NCBI RefSeq assembly: GCF_008064635.1
Contig: NZ_VRYZ01000007.1
Coordinates: 230,503-294,502 of the forward strand
Source of the DNA: Parahaliea aestuarii
GTDB lineage: Bacteria; Pseudomonadota; Gammaproteobacteria; Pseudomonadales; Halieaceae
Direction of reading: 5' to 3'
DNA length: 64,000 bases
Shown piece by piece: positions 43,523 to 54,000 of this stretch (the first letter of the stretch is position 1; every line of letters begins with the position of its first letter). The position numbers were made by a program, and so were the translations under genes. The notes under the pieces were generated by a model. It was not told the origin of the DNA. It was given only the letters and a program-made list of their open reading frames with translations, and made no database searches.

Positions 43523-44305
43523 ATGAATCGACCCCAACCTCGGGAACTGGAAGTGATCCGCTGCGCGTACATCACTCCCCACATGCTGCGCGTCACCCTC
43601 GGAGGCGGCGAACTCGAGAGCTTTCCTGCCGGGCAGGAAAGTGCCTACGTCAAACTGCTGTTTCCCCGCAATGACCTGCAAAAACCGCTGATGCGCACCT
43701 ACACCGTAAGCCGGCAGCGGAAGGATGAAATCGATATCGACTTCGCCCTGCACGACAACCCCGGCCCGGCCTCATGCTGGGCAGCGCAGGCGCGCCCTGG
43801 AGACAGCATACTGGTGGGTGGCCCCGGCCCGAAAAAGCTGGTGAACCGGGATGCAGACTGGTTCCTGCTGGCCGGCGATATGACCGCCCTGCCCGCCCTC
43901 AGCGTCAATCTGGATCTGCTGCCTGAGAATGCCCGCGGCTACCTGGTGGTGGAGGTGCCGGATGAAGGCGACATCCAGAACTTGCCCCATCCACGCGGTA
44001 TAGAGGTGCACTGGGTGGTCAACAAGGGAGACGCCGAAGTGCTGGCGCTGGCCAATAAGGTGAAGGCGCTGCCCTGGCTGCCGGGGCAGGCGGCGGTGTG
44101 GGCCGCCTGCGAATTCAGCGGCATGCGCAGCCTGCGCCAGTACTTCCGCCAGCAGCGCACAGTGCCCTCCAGTCACCTGTATATCTCAAGTTACTGGAAA
44201 CAGGGACGCTCGGAGGACGAACACAAAACATTAAAACGCCAGGATGCGGAATCCGACAGGGTAGCAACAGGCGGCGGGGAAGCACTCGCCGCCCAAGCTG
44301 GCTAA
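43523..44305 (+). CDS. Siderophore-interacting protein (SIP) family flavoreductase
   Basis: A 260-residue protein of the FAD-binding ViuB/SIP group, which reduces ferric siderophores in the cytoplasm. The FAD-binding block MRTYTVSRQ (RxYT type), ALHDNPGPASCWAAQARPGD, GGPGPKK and the C-terminal YWKQGRSEDEHK ending of the family are all present. Iron regulation by Fur is common for the family, but no Fur box is evident here. Control by the coupled MarR gene is more likely. Its gene is convergent with cnoX. Confidence 0.9.
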   Translation: MNRPQPRELEVIRCAYITPHMLRVTLGGGELESFPAGQESAYVKLLFPRNDLQKPLMRTYTVSRQRKDEIDIDFALHDNPGPASCWAAQARPGDSILVGGPGPKKLVNRDADWFLLAGDMTALPALSVNLDLLPENARGYLVVEVPDEGDIQNLPHPRGIEVHWVVNKGDAEVLALANKVKALPWLPGQAAVWAACEFSGMRSLRQYFRQQRTVPSSHLYISSYWKQGRSEDEHKTLKRQDAESDRVATGGGEALAAQAG

Positions 44306-44329
44306 GGTCGCGCTGGCAGGCTCCCGCGA

Positions 44330-45193
44330 TCAGTACAGCAGGCTGTACAGCTTGCGCTGGTATTCGGCGGCAAGCGGGTCGCCCTTGCCAAGGCTGGCAA
44401 TGGCATCGAGGAAGGACTTCTTGGTAGCGCCGTCGGCGTGGTTGATGTCCGCCTTGAGGATCAGGAACAGGTTTTCCAGGGCCTCCCTGGCGTAGCCATT
44501 GCCCGAGTAGGCCACGGCCAGTTGGGCGCGCAGTTCACGGTTGTCCGGGTCCTGCTCCAGCTGCTGTTCCAGTGCCTCGATCTCGGGCGATTTTGCCGCC
44601 TCGCGCTTCAGGGTGACCTGCGCCTTGAGCTGCTCCCAGGTCGGATCCTGATCCGCCAGGCGCACGGTGTCGAGCACCTGCTCGGCCTCATCCAGGCGCG
44701 TCGCCTCGATCAGGCAGTGGGCGTAGGCCAGGGTAATCTCGTGCTCCTGGCCGGAGTCCTCCCAGGCCTGGCGCAGGGTGCCCAGGGCAGCGCCGAAGTC
44801 GCCGTTGGCCATGGCTTCCTGGGCCATCTGCAACAGACCGTCCCAGGGCTTGGGCAGGTACTTGGCCAGCATCTCCCGCACCTGGGCCTCGGACTGGGCG
44901 CCGGCGAAACCATCCACCGGTTGGCCGTCCTGAATCACCATCACCGTGGGCAGACTTCGCACCCCGAACTGCTGGGTGATCATCTGCTGCTGGTCGGCGT
45001 TGACCTTGGCCAGCAGGAAGGCGCCGTTGTACTCATTGGCGATCTTCTCCAGCACTGGCATCAGCACCTTGCAGGGTTCGCACCAGTCGGCCCAGAAGTC
45101 GACCACCACCGGGCGCTGGTGGGACTCCTCGATCAACAGCCGGGCGGCGTTGGTTTCGTCGATATCGACGATAATGTCGGCGGCGGCATTCAT
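44330..45193 (-). CDS. cnoX: Thioredoxin-domain/TPR co-chaperone, CnoX (YbbN)-like
   Basis: A 287-residue protein: thioredoxin fold (1-110) followed by TPR-type helices. It has WCEPC (Cys38 and Cys41), so unlike E. coli CnoX, which has lost it, the CxxC is intact, and a redox role is possible. CnoX holds oxidised clients and hands them to DnaK/GroEL. Here it is the last gene of the hrcA-grpE-dnaK-dnaJ-dapB run, which fits that role. It is 44 bases after dapB. Confidence 0.9.
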   Translation of the reverse strand: MNAAADIIVDIDETNAARLLIEESHQRPVVVDFWADWCEPCKVLMPVLEKIANEYNGAFLLAKVNADQQQMITQQFGVRSLPTVMVIQDGQPVDGFAGAQSEAQVREMLAKYLPKPWDGLLQMAQEAMANGDFGAALGTLRQAWEDSGQEHEITLAYAHCLIEATRLDEAEQVLDTVRLADQDPTWEQLKAQVTLKREAAKSPEIEALEQQLEQDPDNRELRAQLAVAYSGNGYAREALENLFLILKADINHADGATKKSFLDAIASLGKGDPLAAEYQRKLYSLLY

Positions 45194-45237
45194 TGCGCAG
45201 GCTTCCTCTTGGTATCGCTGGTCGGTGAAATCCGGAA

Positions 45238-47183
<1,946 letters not shown>

Positions 47184-47220
47184 GCTGGCCGTGGCCCTGT
47201 TGGTCTCTGCTTACAAATGA

Positions 47221-47289
47221 CTACGCGGGCACTGTGTCCCGCGTAGGTGAATCCTGTCCGGCTGAGCCACCCCCGCGAAGGCGGGGGTC
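47221..47289. other. Two hairpins in the dnaK-dnaJ gap
   Basis: CTACGCGGG (47221-47229) pairs perfectly with CCCGCGTAG (47238-47246). A second stem, CCCCCGC (47270-47276) with GCGGGGG (47281-47287), follows. No T run is present, so these probably set relative mRNA stability of dnaK and dnaJ rather than end transcription. Confidence 0.5.
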
Positions 47290-47315
47290 ACTCAAACCCG
47301 GGGTAACGCCTGGCG

Positions 47316-49241
47316 TTACTTCTTGTCGTCGTTCACTTCCTCGAACTCGGCGTCGACCACGTCGTCGCCATTGTTCTTGGCGGAATCACCGGCGGCGTCG
47401 GCGGCACCTTCACCGGCAGCGGCCTGGGCCTGGTACATCTTCTGGGCCACGGGGCCAGTCGCCTCGGTCAGCTTGGTGGCTGCGGCGTCAATGGCGTCCT
47501 TGTCGTCGCCCTTGAGTGCTTCCTCCGCCTCGGAGATAGCCGCCTCAATGGCGGACTTCTCGTCCTCGGTGGCGTGCTCACCGCCCTCTTCCAGGGTTTT
47601 CTTCGCCGCGTGCACCAGACCTTCACAGGTGTTGCGCGCGGTGATCAGTTCCTCGAACTTCTTGTCCGCTTCGGCGTTCGCCTCGGCGTCGGCCACCATC
47701 TTCTCGATCTCGTCCTCGGACAGACCACCGGATGCGGTGATGCGGATGGACTGTTCTTTGTTGGTGGCCTTGTCCTTGGCAGACACGTTCAGGATACCGT
47801 TGGCGTCCAGGTCGAAGGTCACCTCGATCTGCGGCATGCCGCGGGGCGAAGGCGGGATGTCCGCCAGGTCAAAGCGGCCCAGCGACTTGTTCTGGCTCGC
47901 CTGCTTGCGCTCACCCTGCACCACGTGAATGGTCACGGCCGTTTGGTTGTCTTCCGCGGTGGAGAAGGTCTGCGATTTCTTGGTCGGAATCGTAGTGTTC
48001 TTCTCGATCAGCGGGGTGGCCACGCCGCCCATGGTTTCAATACCCAGGGTCAGCGGAGTCACGTCCAGCAGCAGCACGTCTTTCACGTCACCGGACAGCA
48101 CGGCGCCCTGGATGGCGGCGCCCATGGCCACGGCTTCGTCGGGGTTGACGTCCTTGCGCGGCTCCTTGCCGAAGAAGTCGGCAACTACCTTCTGCACCAT
48201 CGGCATGCGGGTCTGGCCGCCCACCAGAATCACCTCGTCGATCTCGCTGGGAGACAGGTCGGCGTCTTTCAGGGCCACTTTCACCGGCTCCATGGAGCGC
48301 TTGACCAGCTCTTCCACCAGCGATTCCAGTTTGGAGCGGCTCAGCTTGACCACCAGGTGTTTCGGGCCGCTGGCATCGGCGGTGATGTAGGGCAGGTTCA
48401 CCTCGGTCTGCTGCGAACTGGACAGCTCGATCTTGGCCTTCTCGGCAGCCTCTTTCAGGCGCTGCAGGGCCAGCGGATCGTTGTGCAGGTCGATACCGGA
48501 CTCTTTCTTGAACTCGGCCGCCAGATATTCGATCAGGCGCATGTCGAAGTCTTCACCACCGAGGAAGGTATCACCGTTGGTGGACAGCACCTCGAACTGG
48601 TGCTCGCCATCGACTTCGGCGATCTCGATGATGGAGATATCGAAGGTACCGCCGCCCAGGTCGTAGACCGCCACGGTGCGGTCGCCTTTAGCCTTGTCCA
48701 TGCCATAGGCCAGCGCCGCCGCAGTGGGCTCGTTGATAATGCGCTTCACTTCCAGACCGGCGATCTTGCCCGCGTCCTTGGTGGCCTGGCGCTGGGAATC
48801 GTTGAAGTAGGCCGGCACGGTGATCACCGCGGCATCGACCTTCTCGCCCAGGTACTCCTCGGCGGTTCTCTTCATTTTGCGCAGGACTTCAGCGGACACC
48901 TGGGGCGGTGCCATCTTGTTGTCCTTTACCTGGACCCAGGCGTCGCCGTTGTCGGCTTCCATGATCTTGTAGGGGACCATCTTGATGTCTTTCTGGACGA
49001 CATCGTCCTTGAACTTGCGGCCGATCAGGCGCTTCACCGCGAACAGGGTGTTCTGCGGATTGGTCACTGCCTGGCGCTTGGCGCTCTGGCCGACCAGGAT
49101 CTCACCGTCTTCGGTGTAGGCGACGATGGAGGGCGTGGTGCGATCGCCCTCGGAGTTTTCAATGACCTTGGCCGTGGTGCCATCCAGTACGGATACGCAC
49201 GAGTTGGTGGTGCCGAGGTCGATACCGATAATCTTGCCCAT
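47316..49241 (-). CDS. dnaK: Chaperone DnaK (Hsp70)
   Basis: ATP-driven chaperone. The 641-residue protein starts [19 protein letters not shown]. It has the family ATPase signatures ([24 protein letters not shown]), the substrate-binding domain, and an acidic C-terminus with [14 protein letters not shown] that recruits co-chaperones. A good Shine-Dalgarno (GGAGGAACAA) precedes it, and a sigma32-like promoter lies at 49297-49325. Confidence 0.99.
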   Translation of the reverse strand: MGKIIGIDLGTTNSCVSVLDGTTAKVIENSEGDRTTPSIVAYTEDGEILVGQSAKRQAVTNPQNTLFAVKRLIGRKFKDDVVQKDIKMVPYKIMEADNGDAWVQVKDNKMAPPQVSAEVLRKMKRTAEEYLGEKVDAAVITVPAYFNDSQRQATKDAGKIAGLEVKRIINEPTAAALAYGMDKAKGDRTVAVYDLGGGTFDISIIEIAEVDGEHQFEVLSTNGDTFLGGEDFDMRLIEYLAAEFKKESGIDLHNDPLALQRLKEAAEKAKIELSSSQQTEVNLPYITADASGPKHLVVKLSRSKLESLVEELVKRSMEPVKVALKDADLSPSEIDEVILVGGQTRMPMVQKVVADFFGKEPRKDVNPDEAVAMGAAIQGAVLSGDVKDVLLLDVTPLTLGIETMGGVATPLIEKNTTIPTKKSQTFSTAEDNQTAVTIHVVQGERKQASQNKSLGRFDLADIPPSPRGMPQIEVTFDLDANGILNVSAKDKATNKEQSIRITASGGLSEDEIEKMVADAEANAEADKKFEELITARNTCEGLVHAAKKTLEEGGEHATEDEKSAIEAAISEAEEALKGDDKDAIDAAATKLTEATGPVAQKMYQAQAAAGEGAADAAGDSAKNNGDDVVDAEFEEVNDDKK

Positions 49242-49296
49242 TGTTGTTCCTCCTTCAATGACCGGCTGTGCCGGCCATGTTCAATGCGATGTTCTC

Positions 49297-49325
49297 TATA
49301 TTGGCGCTAGTTGATGCTTTTCAAG
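49297..49325 (-). promoter_or_regulatory. Sigma32-like heat-shock promoter before dnaK
   Basis: On the minus strand, CTTGAAA (49325-49319), a 14-base spacer and CCAATATA (49304-49297) resemble the CTTGAAA/CCCCATNT consensus at the right spacing, 56 bases upstream of the dnaK start. The -10 part matches less well than that before grpE. Confidence 0.55.
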
Positions 49326-49338
49326 GGGAGCTTAAAAA

Positions 49339-49412
49339 GGGGTCAGAGCCCTTTTTGGCGCCCACCCGGCGCGCTCCGCTAGTACATTTCGGCCAAAAAG
49401 GGTTCTGACCCC
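49339..49412. repeat. Inverted repeat with 21-bp arms between grpE and dnaK
   Basis: Arms 49339-49359 and 49392-49412 pair with one mismatch around a 32-base spacer. The arm starts GGGGTCAGAGCCC and the same arm occurs at 51203-51246. It sits directly after the grpE stop codon. The sequence resembles the dispersed REP-type repeats mobilised by REP-associated tyrosine transposases in gammaproteobacteria. Confidence 0.75.
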
Positions 49413-49414
49413 AT

Positions 49415-49993
49415 TTATTTGCTCACCATCACCATGGCCGGGCGCACCAGCCGCTCGTTCAGGGTATAGCCCTTCTGCATCACGGCGATCACCGTGTTGG
49501 GCTCTACCTCGGGGTTTTCCACCAGGCTCATGGCCTGATGCAACTGCGGGTCGAAGGGCTCGCCCTGGGGATCGACGGCCACAATGTTGAAGCGCTTGAG
49601 CACGTCGTGAAGGCTCTTCAGGGTCAACTCCACGCCCTCTGCGATGGCCTTGACCTGCGCTTCTTCGCCCGCTGCGGACTCCAGTGCGCGCTCCAGGTTG
49701 TCCACCACCGGCAGCAGTTCTTTGGCGAAACCTTCCAGGGCAAACTTGCGGGCTTTTTCCACCTCAAGTTCGGCGCGGCGCTTGGCATTCTGGGCCTCGG
49801 CCTGGGCGCGCAGCGCTGCATCCTTGAACTGGGCGACTTCCTCCTGCAACTGGGCGAGCGGATCGTCCTCGACGGCCTCAACCACCTCGGACTCTTCAGC
49901 GGCGGCAGCTGCCTCTTCGACAGTTTCAGGGGTGCTTTCCGGGGCCTCGGCCGCCGGTTCGATATCTGGCTGTTTCGGGTCTTTATCGGCCAC
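49415..49993 (-). CDS. grpE: Nucleotide exchange factor GrpE
   Basis: Releases ADP from DnaK. The 192-residue protein has an acidic Ala/Glu-rich N-terminus, a long coiled coil (AALRAQAEAQNAKRRAELE) and the C-terminal beta wing with DPQGEPFDPQLHQAMS and YTLNERLVRPAMVMV, all typical. It follows hrcA by 130 bases that carry a convincing sigma32-type promoter, and is separated from dnaK by an inverted repeat and a second such promoter. Confidence 0.97.
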   Translation of the reverse strand: MADKDPKQPDIEPAAEAPESTPETVEEAAAAAEESEVVEAVEDDPLAQLQEEVAQFKDAALRAQAEAQNAKRRAELEVEKARKFALEGFAKELLPVVDNLERALESAAGEEAQVKAIAEGVELTLKSLHDVLKRFNIVAVDPQGEPFDPQLHQAMSLVENPEVEPNTVIAVMQKGYTLNERLVRPAMVMVSK

Positions 49994-50079
49994 GATTTCA
50001 CTCCAATACAGGCGTTTTCATTACAAATAGATGCCACAAGCGGCGCCCTGGCCACCCGTGCACGGGATTCACGCAGAGG

Positions 50080-50108
50080 ATGTGGGGGCCGGCCGCGGGG
50101 AATTCAAG
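50080..50108 (-). promoter_or_regulatory. Sigma32-type promoter of grpE
   Basis: On the minus strand CTTGAAT (50108-50102) and CCCCACAT (50087-50080) are separated by 14 bases, close to the heat-shock consensus CTTGAAA/CCCCATNT. It lies 87 bases before grpE, in the hrcA-grpE gap. Confidence 0.75.
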
Positions 50109-50123
50109 GGCCGAATTGCGCGC

Positions 50124-51161
50124 TCAGTGAGACAGGGCCGAGGACAGCAGGCGGGCGGTGACATCGACGATGGGAATCACCCGCTCGTAGGCCATGCGGG
50201 TAGGACCGATGACCCCCAGTACACCGAGGGTGCGGGAGCCGTCGCCGTAAGGGGCGGTAATGACGCTGTAGTCGCCAAAAACCTCGTAGCCGGCCTCCTC
50301 ACCGATGAAAATCTGGACGCCCTCTGCCCGGGAGCAGCGCTCCAGCAGGTGCAGCAGGTCCTTTTTCTGCTCGAAGGCGTCGAACAGTTCACGCAGGCGG
50401 GACAGTTCCCCGGCGGTGGCATTGCCCAGCAGGCGGGATTCACCGGCTACCAGGTAGTCGTCTTCATCATCCTCGTCCTGGTCCAGCGCCTGGCTGGCCA
50501 GATCCAGGGCCGCCTGCAGGTAGGTATCGATACGGCTGCGCGCCTCTTCCATTTCCCGCAGGATGCGCTCCTGTACCAGCGACAGGGCCTGGCCGGCGAA
50601 GCGCTGGTTCACCAGCCGCGCCGCTTCCTTCAGCTCCTTTTCACTGAATGGTCGCTGTGTGTGGATGATACGGTTCTGTACCTCGCGCTCGTTCACCACC
50701 AGAATCGCCAGTACCCGGTTGCCAGACAGGGGCAGGAACTCCACCTGGCGCAGCTGGCTGGCCTCGGGGCGGGGCACGGTAATCAGCCCGGCGTGGGCGG
50801 TGATGGCGGACACCAGGTTCGAGGCCGACTGCACCAGCTCGCCGGCGGGACGATCCGGGTTCAGCTCCTCGCGCAGGATGCGAATGGCCTCACTCTCCAG
50901 CGGCTGCACCTGCAGCAACTGGTCGACAAACAGTCGGTACCCGGCGACAGTGGGCACCCGCCCGGCAGAGGTGTGGGGGGAGTGCAGAAAACCGCGCTCC
51001 TCCAGGTCGGACATGACATTGCGCACGGTAGCGGCGCTGACCGGCAGGCCCGCCTCCTCCAGCAGGGTGCGAGAGCCCACCGGTTGGCCGTCCCGGATAT
51101 GTCGCTGTACCAGAGCCCGCAACAGGGTGAGCGCGCGTTCGGAAAGTTCAGGTGCCGCCAT
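50124..51161 (-). CDS. hrcA: Heat-inducible transcription repressor HrcA
   Basis: A 345-residue HrcA with an N-terminal winged helix (VGSRTLLEEAGLPVSAATVR, MSDLEERGFL, SAGRVPT) and the GAF-like and C-terminal regions ending RVIPIVDVTARLLS. HrcA represses chaperone operons through the CIRCE element (TTAGCACTC and its inverse). I find no CIRCE in the gaps before hrcA, grpE or dnaK, so its target may be elsewhere (for example groESL) or divergent. An acidic insert DEDDEDDY is present. It is the first gene of the operon. Confidence 0.95.
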   Translation of the reverse strand: MAAPELSERALTLLRALVQRHIRDGQPVGSRTLLEEAGLPVSAATVRNVMSDLEERGFLHSPHTSAGRVPTVAGYRLFVDQLLQVQPLESEAIRILREELNPDRPAGELVQSASNLVSAITAHAGLITVPRPEASQLRQVEFLPLSGNRVLAILVVNEREVQNRIIHTQRPFSEKELKEAARLVNQRFAGQALSLVQERILREMEEARSRIDTYLQAALDLASQALDQDEDDEDDYLVAGESRLLGNATAGELSRLRELFDAFEQKKDLLHLLERCSRAEGVQIFIGEEAGYEVFGDYSVITAPYGDGSRTLGVLGVIGPTRMAYERVIPIVDVTARLLSSALSH

Positions 51162-51202
51162 ACCATCTCACTGTCGGTTTCTGGCGTTTGTATCATGAAA
51201 AT

Positions 51203-51246
51203 GGGGTCAGAGCCCTTTTTTGTTCGCAAAAAAGGGCTCTGACCCC
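51203..51246. repeat. Perfect 20-bp-arm hairpin (GGGGTCAGAGCCC repeat)
   Basis: Arms 51203-51222 and 51227-51246 are exact inverse copies around a TTCG loop, in the region between divergent hrcA and recN. The arm is the same as that found at 49339-49412. Being between two gene starts it is not a terminator of either; a REP-like mobile repeat is the best guess. Confidence 0.8.
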
Positions 51247-51342
51247 GCCGAAAAATCGACACGTGCCGGCACCCGGATGTTCCAGCGGGGCCGGCAACGC
51301 GTTATAAAAGACGGCAACACTGGCAGGAGCTCCGCAGGTTTT

Positions 51343-53004
51343 ATGCTCACCCATATCAGCATCCAGAACTACACCATCGTCGAAGCGCTGGAGATGGAAT
51401 TCAGCGGCGGCATGACCGTGATTACCGGCGAGACCGGCGCGGGCAAATCCATCATGCTGGACGCCCTCGGCCTGTGCCTGGGTGACCGGGCAGACCCCAA
51501 GGCGGTGCGCCACGGCACAGACAGGGCCGACATCAGCGCCTGTTTTGACCTGGCCGACAATCCCGCGGCCCGCGACTGGCTGGGCCGCCGCGACCTGCTG
51601 CAGGGCGAGGAATGCCTGTTGCGCCGGGTGGTGACCGCCGAGGGCCGCAGCCGCGCCTACATCAACGGTAGCGCCAGCACCGTGCAGGACTGCGCCGAAC
51701 TCGGCGGCCTGCTGATCGATATCCACAGCCAGCACGCCCACCAGTCCCTGCTGCGCAAGGGTGTGCAGCGGCAGCTGCTGGACGCCTTCGCCGGCCAGCG
51801 CGAACTGGCCCGCGGCGTCGAGAAAACCGCCTCCGACTGGCTGCGCCAGCAGCGCGAGCTCGAACTGCTCACCGGCGCCCGCGACGAGCAGACCGCCCGC
51901 GCCCAGCTGCTGGCCTACCAGGTGGAGGAACTGGATGCCCTGGCGCTGCAGGAGGGCGAGCTGCCCGAGCTGGAGGCGGAGCTGAAACAGCTGGCCAACG
52001 CCGAAGACATACTGCGCAGCGCCCACCAGGCCCTGGAGTTGTGCGAGGAACTGGCCAGCGACAGCCGCCGCGCCCTGCACCTGATGGAAGACGACGCCCA
52101 TGCCGGCAGTGCCGCCGGCAACGCCCGGGAACTGCTCGATTCCGCCGCTATCCAGTTGCAGGAGGCGCGCTCGGAGATTCAGCATCATATCGACGCCGTC
52201 GAGGTGAACCCGGAGCGTCTGCAGGAGGTGGAGAAGCGACTCGAGGCGATCTACGACATCGCCCGCAAACACCGCGTAAAGCCGGAGAATCTTGCCGAAC
52301 TGCACACCCAGCTGGCGGAGGAGGCCGGCGCACTGGCCGGCGGTGGCGCGCGCATCGAGGAACTGCAAGCAACACTGGCAGAACTGCTGGCGCGCTACGA
52401 AGCGGATGCGGGTAAATTGTCCAAGCTGCGCGTCGGCGCTGCCCGCAAACTGGAAAAGGAAGCCGGCAAGGTGCTCGCCACCCTGGCCATGGAGCACTGT
52501 CGCTTCGAGATCGCCCTGCCCCGCCGCGAAGGCGGTGCCCCCCACCCCCAGGGGCGGGAGGAAGTGGAACTGCTGATCAGCACCAACCCCGGCAGCCCGG
52601 CCCAGCCGCTGGCAAAAATTGCCTCCGGCGGTGAACTGTCGCGCATCAGCCTGGCCGTGCAAGTGGTCACCGCCAGCTCGAGCGCCCTGCCCTGCATGGT
52701 CTTTGACGAAGTCGACGTGGGTATCGGCGGCGCGGTCGCCGAGGTGGTTGGCCGACTGCTGCGCAAGCTGGCCGCGGACACCCAGGTGCTTTGCGTCACC
52801 CACCTGCCCCAGGTGGCATCACAGGGTCACCAGCATTTGCAGGTCACCAAGATCAGCAGCAAACAGTCCGCCCACACCGAAATGGTCCGCCTGGACGGCG
52901 AGCAGCGCACCGAGGAAGTGGCGCGCATGCTGGGCGGGGTGAAGATGACCGAGCAGACCCTCGCCCATGCGCGGGAGATGCTGGCTCAGGCGGAGGAAAG
53001 CTGA
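51343..53004 (+). CDS. recN: DNA repair protein RecN
   Basis: SMC-like ATPase for double-strand break repair. The 553-residue protein starts MLTHISIQNYTIVEALEME. Walker A is GETGAGKS, the middle is coiled coil (about 160-370), the signature region SGGELSRISLA and Walker B CMVFDEVDVGIGG follow. The frame is open from 51220, but RecN begins at 51343. LexA control is usual, but I do not see an obvious LexA box here. Confidence 0.97.
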   Translation: MLTHISIQNYTIVEALEMEFSGGMTVITGETGAGKSIMLDALGLCLGDRADPKAVRHGTDRADISACFDLADNPAARDWLGRRDLLQGEECLLRRVVTAEGRSRAYINGSASTVQDCAELGGLLIDIHSQHAHQSLLRKGVQRQLLDAFAGQRELARGVEKTASDWLRQQRELELLTGARDEQTARAQLLAYQVEELDALALQEGELPELEAELKQLANAEDILRSAHQALELCEELASDSRRALHLMEDDAHAGSAAGNARELLDSAAIQLQEARSEIQHHIDAVEVNPERLQEVEKRLEAIYDIARKHRVKPENLAELHTQLAEEAGALAGGGARIEELQATLAELLARYEADAGKLSKLRVGAARKLEKEAGKVLATLAMEHCRFEIALPRREGGAPHPQGREEVELLISTNPGSPAQPLAKIASGGELSRISLAVQVVTASSSALPCMVFDEVDVGIGGAVAEVVGRLLRKLAADTQVLCVTHLPQVASQGHQHLQVTKISSKQSAHTEMVRLDGEQRTEEVARMLGGVKMTEQTLAHAREMLAQAEES

Positions 53005-53024
53005 GAGACCATGGCGAAAAGATA

Positions 53025-53054
53025 GCGGCTCCGCGCCCCCCAGCGCGGAGCCGC
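53025..53054. terminator. Bidirectional terminator between recN and the SDR gene
   Basis: A perfect 12-bp stem, GCGGCTCCGCGC (53025-53036) with GCGCGGAGCCGC (53043-53054), and a 6-base loop. On the minus strand the T-rich TATCTTTTC follows, so it ends the SDR/P450 transcript, and it can also slow recN read-through. Confidence 0.75.
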
Positions 53055-53064
53055 CCCTTCCCCT

Positions 53065-53949
53065 TCAACCATGCAGGCCCGCCTCAATCGGGCACTCGCC
53101 CCGGGCCAGCTTGCGGGCGCGCTCCACCAGGGTTTCCTCCATGGCTTCGCGGCCGATCATGATTACGAAGTCGCCCTTGTGCAGGCCGTCCAGGGCGAAC
53201 TCGGCGAGTTCATCCAGGTCCTGCACCGGCAGGTCTACGCCGATGGCCTTCATGCCTTCCATGAACTCATCAAAGGTCATTTCACCGCCGGCGGGCACCG
53301 GCTTTTCCCGCGCCAGTTCCGCCGGGCGGTTGCGGCGCGTGGTCCAGATGCCGGTGGGCAGAATACCGCCCGAAGGATAGAAAATGCAGGCGCGCAGCTT
53401 GCTTTGCTGGCCCACCAGTTGCGCGTTGAGGCACTCGGTGATGATGGACACCCCGGCCTTGCTCGATGCGTAAACCGACTGATCCGCCAGCGGTGAAATA
53501 CCGCCGTCGCCGGAGCTGGTGTTCATGATGATGCCCTCCTCCCCGGACTCCAGCATGCGCGGCACAAAGGCCTGGATACCGTGGACCACACCGCGCACGT
53601 TCACACCGTGTACCCACAGCCAGTCGTTGGGGGTGGTTTCCCAGACATTGCAGTTGGTCACCGACACGCCGGCGTTATTACACAGCACGTGGCAGGCGCC
53701 GAACTCCCCGAACACCGCATCCGCCAGCTCGTTGACCGATTCTGGCTTGGACACATCGGTGACGATGGAACGAATCACCGCGCCCTCTACCTCCCCGGCC
53801 AGTTCCGCCGCAGTGGCCTCCAGGGCCGGCGCTTCCACGTCCGACAGCACTACTTTCGCGCCCTGTTTGAGAAAGGCGCGGGCGAGGGATTTGCCGACAC
53901 CGCTGGCGCCGCCGGTGACCACGGCCACCTTGTTATTGAAGTCCTTCAT
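53065..53949 (-). CDS. SDR family oxidoreductase
   Basis: A 294-residue short-chain dehydrogenase. Cofactor motif TGGASGVGKS, NNAGVS, Ser in NTSSGDGG and the active YASSKAG are intact. It has a longer C-terminal half than usual (about 40 residues beyond the classical fold) containing VDLPVQDLDELAEFAL. It lies 51 bases after the P450 gene, likely an operon for oxidation of an alcohol made by the P450 (inference). Confidence 0.9.
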   Translation of the reverse strand: MKDFNNKVAVVTGGASGVGKSLARAFLKQGAKVVLSDVEAPALEATAAELAGEVEGAVIRSIVTDVSKPESVNELADAVFGEFGACHVLCNNAGVSVTNCNVWETTPNDWLWVHGVNVRGVVHGIQAFVPRMLESGEEGIIMNTSSGDGGISPLADQSVYASSKAGVSIITECLNAQLVGQQSKLRACIFYPSGGILPTGIWTTRRNRPAELAREKPVPAGGEMTFDEFMEGMKAIGVDLPVQDLDELAEFALDGLHKGDFVIMIGREAMEETLVERARKLARGECPIEAGLHG

Positions 53950-54000
53950 GAATCACTCCTGGCAGTTGTTGTTTATTGTTAAATGAATTGGCACCGCGTA

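Noticed and set aside
47574..49310. Rightward open frame of 578 codons opposite dnaK
   Set aside because: Shadow of dnaK, a well-known artefact of codon bias in this gene.
49994..50123. CIRCE element before grpE
   Set aside because: No TTAGCACTC or GAGTGCTAA half-site is present in this gap.
51193..52803. Leftward open frame of 536 codons opposite recN
   Set aside because: Shadow of recN; Gly/Ala/Gln-rich with no domain.
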